From Rhizomys pruinosus (lineage: Eukaryota > Chordata > Mammalia > Rodentia > Spalacidae): 64,000 nt of DNA. The stretch spans positions 2,416,834 through 2,480,833 of the forward strand of contig VZQC01001595.1 in NCBI GenBank assembly GCA_009823505.1, given 5' to 3'. The notes under the pieces are model-generated. The model saw only the letters and a list, made by a program, of their open reading frames with translations. It made no database searches and was not told the DNA's origin. Position 1 is the stretch's first letter. Every line of letters starts with the position of its first letter. Both the position numbers and the translations under genes were made by a program. Of this stretch, positions 10,727 to 20,597 are shown piece after piece.

Positions 10727-12648
10727 AGCTTTCGAGTTTGATGAGGTCCCACTTAGCAGCTGATGTCCTTACTTGCTCTGCAGTTGCTGATTTAGAAAGT
10801 TTTTTTCCTATGCCTATGTCTTGTAGGTTGCTGCCAACGTTTTCTTCTATCACCTTCAGGGTTTTAGGTTTCAGGTTGAGATCTTTGATCTACTTGGAAT
10901 TTTATACAGGGTGAGATGTAGGGGGTTAATTTTGTTCTTCTACAAATAGTGATCCAGTTTTGCCAACACCATTTGCTAAACATGCTATCATTCCTCCACT
11001 GAGCTTTTTTGGCCCCTTTGTCAAATATGAGGTCGTTGAAGTTATATGAGTTCAAGTTTGGATCTTCAATCTTGTTCTATTGGTCAATGGTTCAGTTTTT
11101 GTGCCAGTACCAGGCTCTCTTTATGACTATAGCCCTGTAATATAGCTTGAAGTCTGGTAAAGTAATTCCCCCTGTATTGCACTTTTCGGTCAGGTTTGCT
11201 TTAGCTATTCAGGGTTTTTGCTTTTCCATATGAATTTAAGGACTTTTTTTCCAAGTCTGTAAAAAAGTTCATGGGGATTTTGATTGGTATTGCATTGAAT
11301 CTGTATATTAATTTTGGTAGAATGGACATTTTTACTATATTAATTTTTCTAATCCATGAGCATAGGAGGTCTTTCCATCTTTTGATGTCATCTTTAATCT
11401 CCTTCTTCAGGGTTTTAAAATTTGTGATGTAGAGGTCTTTGGTGTCTTTGGGTAAGTTTATTTCCAGGTTTATTTTTTTTGAGGCTATCATGATTGGGAA
11501 TCATTCCTTCTCCAGTTGATTATTGTGTTGTAAAGAAAGTGTACTGATTTTTCTAGGTTTATTTTGTATCCCACCACTTTACTGAAACTTTTAATCATTT
11601 CTAGGAGATTTCTGGTGGAGTTTTTATCATCCCTTAAGTAAATTATTATATCATCTGCAAAAGGGATAGTTTTACTTCCTCTTTTCTGATTAGTACTCCA
11701 TTAATTTCACTTTCTCAGCTTATTTTCCTAGTATGCATTTCAAGCTCTATATTAACGAGGAGTGGTGATAGTGGGCAGCCTTGACATGTTCCTGCCTTTA
11801 AAGGGAATGCTTATAATTTTTCTCCATTTAGGATGCTGTTAGCTATGGGTTTCTTGTACATGGCTTTGATTACATTGAGGAATGATCCCTCCAGTCAAAT
11901 TCTCTCTAGGACTTTAAGCATGAAAGGATGCTGGATTTTGTTGAAGGGTTTTTCTGCATTAATTGAGATGATCCTGTGCTTTTGTCTTTCAATCCATTTG
12001 TATGTTTTATGATAATTATTGATTTACATATGTTGAACCATCCTTGCATCTCTGCTCTGAATCCAACTTGGTCATGATGGGTTGTCTTTTTGATATGGAT
12101 CTGTATGAGATTTGCAAGTATTTTTTGAGAATTTTTGCATCTGTTTTCATTAATGATATGGGTATACAGTTTTCTTTCTTGTTTGTGTCTTTGCCTGGTT
12201 TTTGTATTAGAGTGATGCTGGCTTCATAGAAGGAATTTGGGATATTTCTCTGTTTGTAACTTTCTGAAAAGTTTGAGTAGTACTTGTTATAAGACCTCGT
12301 TAAATATTTTATAGAATTTTGCTGTGAAACCATCTGGGACTGGACTTTTTTAGTTGGAAGTCTTATTACGTAGTCAATTTCTTCATGTATTATGTAACTG
12401 CTTAAGCTGTCAGTCTCTTCTTGTTTAAGCTTTGGTGTATCCCAGAATTTCAGATATTCACCCATTTCTCTTAGGTTTTCAAATTTAGTAGAGTATAGGT
12501 TTTTGAAGTGTTCTCCCATGATTGTCTGGATCTTTTATTTGTCTGTTGTGATGTTTCCCCTTTCATCATGAATGCTATTCATTTGGAGTTGCTCTTTCTT
12601 TCTTTTGGTTAACTGGGATAGAGGTTTGTCTATTTTGTTTATCTTTTC

Positions 12649-14187
12649 TTTTTTTTTATTGATGCTTTGAGGATTTCATACATCATTTTCCAATTCAGTT
12701 CAGGCATATTTCTCCCTCCCTTCCCCCCATCCCACCCCACCCCATCCCAGATCATGCATTCTGCCATAACTGTCCTGCATCTTTCTCTCAGTTTTTTTTT
12801 CCATTTTTTAGCAATAAGTGATAATTTATGAGTACAAGCATCCTTCATGTAAAATCAATTTGCAAGCAGTTGTGTCCAAACCCACACAGCCCCTTGGTCC
12901 CACCATCCAGCGGGGGGGGGGGGGGCTTGTATGTTCAATCAAGTTGATCAAATGAGTGTCCAGGCTATATTGCTGTAGGTTCACCATTCACCCCAATCAC
13001 AGCCCTTACATCCTACCATGCCCCCTCTTCCGCAGATTGTTCCCTAGGCTTAGAAAAGGGGCACAGGTGGATGAGAAGCAAACAGTCCACTTTCTCTGGA
13101 GCTGTTGTCTTGGATTCTGGTCAATTCTGGCTGTTTTCTTTCGGATACAGATAGAAAGGAAACGTGTGTATTTGTCAAAAACCTTGCAAGTCAAATCCTA
13201 AACGAACAACGGGAAAATATTTCTATGTTCCAACAGGTCAAAATGTGTCACCAACTTAATGGGCTGAGAAAGAAAAGATACAGCTTGCATTGAGTAGGAT
13301 GGACCAGAAAGGGCCACAAGAAAGGTTGGCCTGTCCGAACATTGAAAAGAAGAAAAACATCAGACTGATTGCCTACAAACATCAACACCCTCTGTGGATC
13401 CTACTTGTTACAACTATGTATAATGAGTCATAACAAAACTTACCGCTTAAGAGAGCCGCAAGTGTTTTTTTGATATGAAAGACTTTCTTACCTTCCCCGC
13501 CATAGAACAAGGAGAAATATGATGAATGCTGTCCCCCGTTTTCCAGTGTAAATTGGAGACAACTAGTATAGAGGTAATCTCCTTATAAAACCGGTAAACT
13601 GCTCTTGAATTGACTAATAGACATAGGAACTGTTGAAAAGGATTATTCTCTACTCAGGAACCAAATAAATACTAAATCTCCTCAAGCTATGCACTAACAA
13701 AATATATTAATGCGGGAGCTCTGACATCAGCAATGGATATATTCGTACAATGAGATGTTGGCCAGGGATCCAAGCCCCCACAAAAGGTAAAGGCCTCCCT
13801 TGCCTCTAAACGGGGAGACCTGCAAGAAGAGAAGCGGAAAGGCCCTACTGTTGAAGACACAATGATATTAAACATGGGAAGAGTGGTATTTGCGCCCCCA
13901 TGCCCGTGTCCGAGAGTGGTCACTCTGTCCACCGAGAGTGTGTAAACGCAAAGGCCACTTTATTAAACTAATAAAGCAAATATGGGTATCCTTGAGTCAA
14001 GCAAGACCCCTCCGACAGCACCAGCTACACCTCACCTGCCTGTAAATTCTGTGGCCTCAGAAAGGCAGCCATATGTCTGTATATCCAAAGTCTAATTGGC
14101 TATTGCTCTCTTTCCTTGGAGGAATAACCCACGGCTGATTTCACAAGCTTACATCCTCTAAAAAAGGAGTTGTTATAAACAACTCAG

Positions 14188-14218
<31 letters not shown>

Positions 14219-14400
14219 TAATCATGGATTAACGTACCATCAAAACATCTGTGTATATAACAAAGTAACACATCCGATAACAAATTAATACTGTTTAATA
14301 GCATATAAATAGTTTTTTTTTTTTTTTCCCCCCCGCCCCCCCCCCCCCCTAAAGATTTTTTCTTAAGATGCTTGTGCTTCATTAGTAAGATCGAAGGTTA
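12649..14400 (-). mobile_element. 5'-inverted L1 3'-UTR insertion (copy b)
   Basis: Bases 12649 to about 13142 are the 3' end of the long-UTR L1 in minus sense (T-run, C-rich tract, then upstream UTR). From about 13143 to 14400 the preceding part of the same UTR runs in plus sense. Compared with the intact order in the copy at 33668-36196, only about 20 bases are missing at the junction. This is the structure produced by twin priming. The flanks repeat TTGTTTATCTTTTC (12635-12648) and TTGTTTATATCTTTTC (14401-14416), which lie in the ORF2 of L1-2 and mark the target duplication. Confidence 0.8.
14188..14349. repeat. Homopolymer runs inside copy b
   Basis: A run of 29 A at 14188-14216 occupies a place where other copies have about six A. 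A T15-C7-G-C14 block at 14313-14349 is absent from other copies of this UTR. Both may be real expansions or assembly error. Confidence 0.75.
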
Positions 14401-14800
14401 TTGTTTATATCTTTTCAAAGACACAGCTTTTGCGTTCACTGGTAGTTTTTGTTTAATTTCTATATGTTTCATTTCATGTATTTCTGCTCTGATTTTTGTA
14501 TTTTCTTCTTTCCTGTCTTTTGTGAGGATTTCATTGTTTGTTGTCTCTCAGTTGTTTTTCTCCTTTATCGCAGTCTAGAATATTTATTTTTTCCAGTTTC
14601 TGTGTTTTTTTTTTTTTTTTTTTTTTTTATGTGGGCACTTTAGGGTATAAATTTCCCTCTTAATGACTGATTGTGTTGTATGCCACAGGGTTTTGTTGTG
14701 TTTTGTAATTGTCACTTTCATTTAGTAACCAGTAAGGCGTTTATATCTATATTAGAGATATATATATATAATAATAGATATAGATATAGATATTTTTTTT

Positions 14801-15044
14801 TTTTGTTTTTAATTTTATTTATTTCTCTATGTGTATGGATGTACTGTCTGCATGCAGGTCTGTGCACCTGTGTTGTGCAATGCCGCAGAGGTCAGAAGAG
14901 GGTCTCAGATTCCCCTGGAACTGGAGTTCTCCTGGAATTGGAGTTTCAGACGATTCTCGGCCGCCATGTGGGTGCTGGGGATCGAACCCGGGTCCTCTGT
15001 AAGAGCGGTCGGCACACTTAACCACTAGGCCATCTCTCCAGTCC
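14801..15044 (-). mobile_element. B2-type SINE, young subfamily, inside L1-2
   Basis: Minus-strand copy with an intact-looking B box (plus text GATCGAACCCGGG) and the 17-base internal duplication (ACTGGAGTTCTCCTGGAATTGGAGTTT in plus orientation). It splits the ORF2 of L1-2, which resumes at 'ttatttcattttttatttcttctctgacc'. A TA-rich stretch (14750-14790) precedes its tail. Confidence 0.85.
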
Positions 15045-15376
15045 CCATTATTTCATTTTTTATTTCTTCTCTGACCTACTCATTATTCAGGATTGTGTTT
15101 AGTCTCCATGTGTTCTTACAGTTAGTAAGGCTTATCCTGGTGTTTATATTGAGCTTTATTGCACTGTGGTCTGATAGAATCATGAAATAATTTCAATCCT
15201 TTTATATGCATTGAGATTTATTTTGTGTCCCAGTTTGTTGTCCATTTTGGAGAATGTTCTGTGGGTCACTGATTAGAAAGTATATTCTCTGGTGTTTGGG
15301 TGGAATATTCTGTAGATATCTGTGAGGTCAATTTGGTGTCTTGTATTGTTCAGTTCTGATGTCTCTCTGGTTGTTT

Positions 15377-15405
15377 TGTTGTTGTTGTTGTTGTTGTTGT
15401 TGTTT
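15377..15405. repeat. (GTT)n microsatellite
   Basis: Nine to ten GTT units inside the endonuclease region of L1-2, expanded from a shorter T-rich L1 stretch. Confidence 0.85.
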
Positions 15406-15866
15406 GTCCAGTTGACCTATCCAAGAGACTCAGTGGGGTATTAATGTCTTCCACTATTAGCGTGCTGGGATTAATCTGTGTCTGGAGGTGCAGATTTTGT
15501 TTATAAAGTTTGGCACACCAGAGTTTGGTGCCTATAAACATTTAAGATTGTGAAATCTTCCTGGTTAATTGTTCCATTGATAAGGATATAACGGTCCTCT
15601 GTTTTGTCTGATTAATTCAATCTGAGGTCTATTTTGTCCTGCTTGCTTTTTGGTGCCATTTGCTTGGAATATTTTTTCCATCCATTCACTCTAAGGTGGT
15701 ATCTGTCCTTGAGTTTGATATGGGTTTCTTGTAGGGAGCATGTAGATGGATTCTGTTTCCTAAACCATTCTCCCAGTCTATGTCTTTTTATTGGGGAGTT
15801 TAGACCATTAATATTTAAGGTTATTATTGAGAGATGTATGTTGTTTCCTTTCAATTTATTTTTCAT

Positions 15867-16455
15867 TTACATTCTTTGTCTATGTATTTATTTATTCTGT
15901 TATGCTTTTGTTAATTGCTCTCTTGGGTTGTTTGTGGATAGTTGCTCATTTCCTCTGTTCTTTGAATTGCTTGGAGTATTTTCTGAAATGTTGGGTGTTT
16001 CTTTTATGTGTTCTTTTGTTTTGTTTATGTCATGAAAGATTTTTCTTTCTCCTTCAAATATAATTGACATTTTTGCTGGTTATAGTAATCTGGGTTGGCA
16101 TCTAAAGTCATTTAGCACTAGGAATATTTCGGTCCATGTTCTTTTATCATTTGCATTGAGAAGTCAGCTGTAATTCTGATGGGGTTCCCCTTATATGTAA
16201 CTTGTTTTTCTCTGTGGCTTTCAGTATTTTGTCTTTGTTTTGAGTATCTAGTATTTTAATTATGATATGGTATGGGAAATTTCTTTTTTGGTCTTGTCTA
16301 TTTTTTGTTCTATTTCCTTCTTGTATTTGTATGGGTTTGCCCCTTTTCAGTTTGAGGAAATTTTGAACTATTATTCTGTTGAAGATCGAAGATCTGATCA
16401 ATACAGTTCTCTTGGGATTATTCTCCTTCTTCTATACCTATGTTGACTAGGTTTG
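15867..16455 (-). pseudogene. L1 ORF1 C-terminal relic of L1-2
   Basis: Minus-strand translation gives diverged fragments of the ORF1 RNA-binding domain (16147-16401 contains IIVQNFLKLKRGKPIQIQ and RTKNRQDQKRNFPYHIIIKI). The N-terminal domain and coiled coil are absent because the element is 5'-truncated here. Confidence 0.7.
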
Positions 16456-16490
16456 GCCTTTTCTTTTTTTTTTTTTTTACTTGTGCATTT

Positions 16491-16601
16491 ACTTTTTTTT
16501 TCATTTTTTTTATTGATGCTCTGTGTATTTCATACATCATTTTCCAATTCAGTTCAGGCATATTTCCCTTTCCCTTCCCCCGGCCCCACCCCACCCCATC
16601 T
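16491..16601 (-). mobile_element. Short L1 3'-terminal fragment
   Basis: Antisense of the L1 3' terminus: T-run, 'ttattgatgctctgtgtatttcatacatcattttccaattcag', then the C-rich tract. It breaks off at the start of the plus-strand L1 at 16604. It is about 110 bases long and fills the gap between two head-to-head L1s. Confidence 0.75.
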
Positions 16602-16603
16602 AG

Positions 16604-16770
16604 CAAAAATGTTGATTAGAGTTGAAGGAGAGAGAAAAATCTTCCAAGACATAAACAAGATGATAGAATACATGTGCAGAAAACAAACTCTTCAGAAAAT
16701 ACTTGAAGCAATTCAAAGGGCAGAAGAGAGGAGCAACTATCCCCAAGCACCTAGGAAAGGAAACTAATAA
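16604..16770 (+). pseudogene. L1 ORF1 C-terminal fragment
   Basis: Encodes the last roughly 55 residues of ORF1p (VEGERKIFQDINKMIEYM and ILEAIQRAEERSNY are readable), then a stop just ahead of ORF2. Everything upstream, including the coiled coil, is missing. Confidence 0.85.
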
Positions 16771-16823
16771 AAACATAACTGTAGGAGTAGAATCAGAGAC
16801 TAAAAGCCCAAATGGATAATAAT

Positions 16824-19800
16824 ATGAAAGGAAGCAACATCCAACTTTCAATTATAACATTAAATATTAATGGACTAAACTCCCCAATCAAAAGACATAG
16901 TCTGGGAGAATGGATTAGGAAACAAAATCCATCTATATACAAGAAACTCATCTCAATTTCAAGGATAGGCACCAACTTAAGGTGAAGGGATGCAAGAAAC
17001 TATTCCAAGCAAATGGTACCAAAAAGAAAGCAGGTGTTGCTATTCTAATATCAAACAAAACAGACTTCAAAGCAAAAGAAATCAAGAGAGACAAAGAGGG
17101 CCATTACATCTTTATTACAGGAATAATTGATGATGAAGATCTCACAGTCATGAATATATATGCACCAAACACTTATGCACCAAACTTTATAAAGATATTT
17201 CTTCAGGATCTCAAGGCTCAAATTAACCCCAGCACACTAATAGTAGGGGACTTCAATACCCCACTAAGTCCTTTAGACAGATCAACAGGACAAAGCATAA
17301 ACAGAGAGACATCTGAACTGAATGATACAATACACCAAATGGACCTAACAGACATCTATCGAATATTCCGCCCACACAGCAGAGAATACACCTTCTACTC
17401 AGCACCCCACAGAACATTCTCCAAAATAGACCATATACTGGGACACAGGAAAAAACTCAAAAAATACAAAAAAGATTGAAATAATCTCATGCATTCTATC
17501 AGACCACAGTGCAATAAAACTCAATATCACCACCAGGATAATCCGTACACGTACAAGAACACATGGAGACTAAACAACACTCTCCTGAATAATGAATGGG
17601 TCAAGGAAGAAATAAAAAAAGAAATGAAAACTTTCCTGGAACTGAATGACAATGATAATACAACACAACAAAATCTATGGGACATTTTAAAAGCAGACTT
17701 AAGAGGGAAGTTTATAGCTCTAAGTGCCTACATTAAAAAAACAAACAAACAGAAAGAGCACAGGTGAACGATCTAACACTGTAGCTAAAAATACTTGAGA
17801 GACAACAAGAAATGAACCTTAAACGCAGCAGACAAGAAGAAATAACAAAAATCGGAGCAGAGATCAATGAAATAGAAACAAAGAAAACCATACAAAAAAT
17901 CAATGAATGAAAAAGTTAGTTCTTTGAAAGAAGAAACAAGATAGACAGACCTCTAGCCCAGTTATCCAAAAGAAAGAAGGAATGATTCCAAATCAATAAA
18001 ATCTGTGATGAAAGGGGAAATATCACAACAGACAATGAAAAGATCCAGACAATTATACGGGAATACTTAAAAAAACCTATACTCTACTAATTTTGCAAAC
18101 CTAGAAGAAATGGATGAATATCTGAAATCCTGGGAATCACCAAAGCTCACCCAAGAAGAGATTGACAATCTAAACAAACCAATAATATATGAAGAAATTG
18201 AAGATGTAATAAGAAGTCTCCCAACCAAAAAATGCTCAGGCCCAGATGATTTCATGGCAGAATTCTATAAAATATTTAAAAAAGACTTACAACCATTACT
18301 ACTCAAGTTGTTTAGAAGGATACAAATGGAGGGAGTTCTCCCAGATTCCTTCTATGAAGCCAGCATCACGCTATTGCCAAAACCAGGCAAAGACACAACA
18401 AAAAAGGAGAATTATAGATCCATTTCCTTAATGAACACAGATGCAAAAATTCTAAATAAAATACTTGCAAATCGCATACAGACCCACAACAAGATGATCA
18501 TCCACCATGACCAAGTAGGATTCATACCAGAAATGCAGGGATGGTTCAACATATGAAAATCAATAAATATCATCAAACATACAAAGGGACTGAAGGACAA
18601 AAACCACACCATCATCTCAATTGATGCAGAGAAAGCCTTTGACAAAATCCAGCATCCGTTCATGCTTAAAGTCCTAGACGGAATTGGATTGGAGGGATCA
18701 TTCCTCAATATAATCAAAGCCATATACAGGAAACCCACAGCCAATATCATCATAAATGGGGAAATGACTGAAGCATTCCCTTTAAAGGTAGGAAGACGGC
18801 AAGACTGCCCCCTGTCACCACTTCTTTTCAATATAGTGCTTGAAACCCTTGCTAGGGTAATAAAGCAAGAAAAGGAAATTAAAGCAGTTCTAATTGGAAA
18901 AGAGGAAGTCAAGCTATCGCTTTTTGCTGATTATATGATTGTTTACTTAGGGAATGATAAGAACCCCACCAAAAAACTCCTAGAAATGATTAAGTGCTTC
19001 AGTAAAGTGGTAGGATACAAAATAAATCTAGAAAAATCAGTACCAACAACAAACAACTGAAGGAATACAAGAAGACCTTCCCACTCACAATAGCCTCAAA
19101 AACAATAAAATACCTAGGAACAAACCTAACCAAAGACGCCAATGATCTCTACAACACAAATTTTAAACCCCTGAAGAAGGAAATTGAAGAAGATACCAAA
19201 AGATAGACAAACCTCCCATGCTCATGTATTGGGAAAATAAATATAGTAAAAATGTCCATTCTACCCAAACTCTTGTACAGATTTAATGTAATCCCAATCA
19301 GAATCCCCAAGAGTTTCTTCACAGGCTTGGAAAAAAATCCTTGATTTCATTTGGAAAAAAAAAAAAGACCCCAAATAGCCAAAGTAACCCTTAGTGAAAA
19401 GAGCAATACAGGGGGCATCTCTATACCAGACTACAAACTATACTATAGGACTATAGTCATAAAAATAGCTTGTTACTAGCACAAAAACAGACCAGTTGAC
19501 CAATGGGACAAAATTGAAGATCCAAACCTGAGCACACACAATTTCAGCTACCTCATATTTGACAAGTGGGCCATGAAAACACAATGGATGAAAGACAGCA
19601 TCTTCAGCAAGTGGTGTTGGCAAAACTGGATCACCACCTGTAGAAGAATAAAATTAAACCCCTACCTCTTGCCCTGGACAAAAGTCAATTCCAGATGGAT
19701 CAAAGACCTCAACGTGAAACCCAAAACTCTGGAGGGTATAGAAGAAAAAGTTGGCAGCAGACTACAAGACATAGGCATAGGAAAAGTCTTCCTAAATCAG

Positions 19801-20597
19801 ACAGGAGATGCACAAGAAATAAGATTGACAATTGACAAATGGGACCTCATTAAACTCAAAATCTTCTGTACAACAAAAGAAACTATAAAGGATGTGAAGA
19901 GAAAACCCACAGAGTAGGAGGAAACCTTCACTGCAGATACATCTGACAAAGCATTGATTTCCAGAATACACAAACTACTCAAAAAACAAGAAATAAAACA
20001 AATGAATCACTCAAAGGATGGAGCAAAGAACTGAATAAAGACTTCACAGAGGAGGAATTAGAGATGTCTGAGAAACATCTTAAAAACTGTTCAGTCCCAC
20101 TAATAATTAGGGAAAGGCAAATTAAGACCACTTTATGATATCATCTCACTCCAATAAGACTGGCCAGGATCAAGAAAACAAATGAACACCAAGTGCTGGA
20201 GAGGTTGTGGGGAAAGGGGAACACTCATCCACTGCTAGTGGGAATGTAAACTTGTACAGCCACTATGGAAAGCAATTTGGAGACCCTTGGAAGACTCAAA
20301 ATGAGCTTTCCATTTGACCCAGTCATACCACTCCTGGGTATATACCCACAAGAGTCATCTTACTGCAGATATACTTGCACAACTATATTTATTACAGCTC
20401 TTTTCACAATAGCAAAAAGCTGGAATCAATCCAAATGCTCCTCAACTGACGAGTGGATAGAGAAAATGTAGTACATGTACATGATGGAGTTCTATGCAGA
20501 AGTAAAGAAAGACAACATCATGAACTTTGCAGGCAAATGGATGAAGCTATAAGATATTATGTTAAGTGAAGTAACACAGCCCCAGGAAAACAAATGA
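16824..20597 (+). pseudogene. L1 ORF2 relic, full span
   Basis: Starts at the ATG at 16824 (LSIITLNINGLNSPIKRHSL) and ends with the TGA at 20595. Endonuclease motifs include VGDFNTPLSPLDRSTGQ and IDHILGHRKKL (17200-17470). Reverse transcriptase lies at about 18110-19060, with LLPKPGKD and [16 protein letters not shown]. The catalytic box reads [12 protein letters not shown] at about 18914-18949, so the second Asp of FADD is Tyr (TAT at 18932-18934). The C-terminal region follows at 19573-20471. Several stops and shifts are present, so it is dead. The span matches an intact ORF2 of about 1,250 codons. Confidence 0.88.

Larger units (their letters stand above)
9011..15866 (-). pseudogene. L1 ORF2 relic of L1-2 (split)
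   Basis: Readable pieces include the endonuclease start (15612-15866, LSIITLNINGLNSPIKRHRL and CSLQETHIKLKD), reverse-transcriptase-region text at 12016-12519 (for example [14 protein letters not shown] motifs written here as [13 protein letters not shown]), and the C-terminal region at 11201-11491 and 9004-9540. Stops, shifts and three insertions make it non-functional. Intact ORF2p would supply endonuclease and reverse transcriptase for target-primed reverse transcription. Confidence 0.8.
8195..16460 (-). mobile_element. Minus-strand L1, interrupted by later insertions (L1-2)
   Basis: The sense order from right to left is ORF1 C-terminal part (about 15870-16455), ORF2 N-terminus (start near 15866), the body of ORF2, and a 3' UTR at 8195-9010 ending in a T-rich (sense A-rich) tail. 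It is broken by a B2 SINE (about 14801-15044), a 5'-inverted L1 3'-UTR copy (12649-14400) and a second L1 3'-UTR copy (about 9930-10726). An (AT)n tract replaces ORF2 sequence at 9333-9385. It is truncated inside ORF1. The ORF2 match continues across each insertion when compared with the copy at 49921-56047. Confidence 0.8.

Noticed and set aside
14819..15028. Similar small proteins recurring at several sites (for example at 15, 36.7, 45.4 and 62.1 kb)
   Set aside because: They are chance frames through the B2-type SINE, repeated because the SINE is repeated.
16460..16604. Twin-priming origin for the head-to-head L1 pair
   Set aside because: In twin priming the inverted part must come from upstream of the sense part of the same RNA. 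Here both arms cover the same ORF1/ORF2 region, so they are two different insertions.
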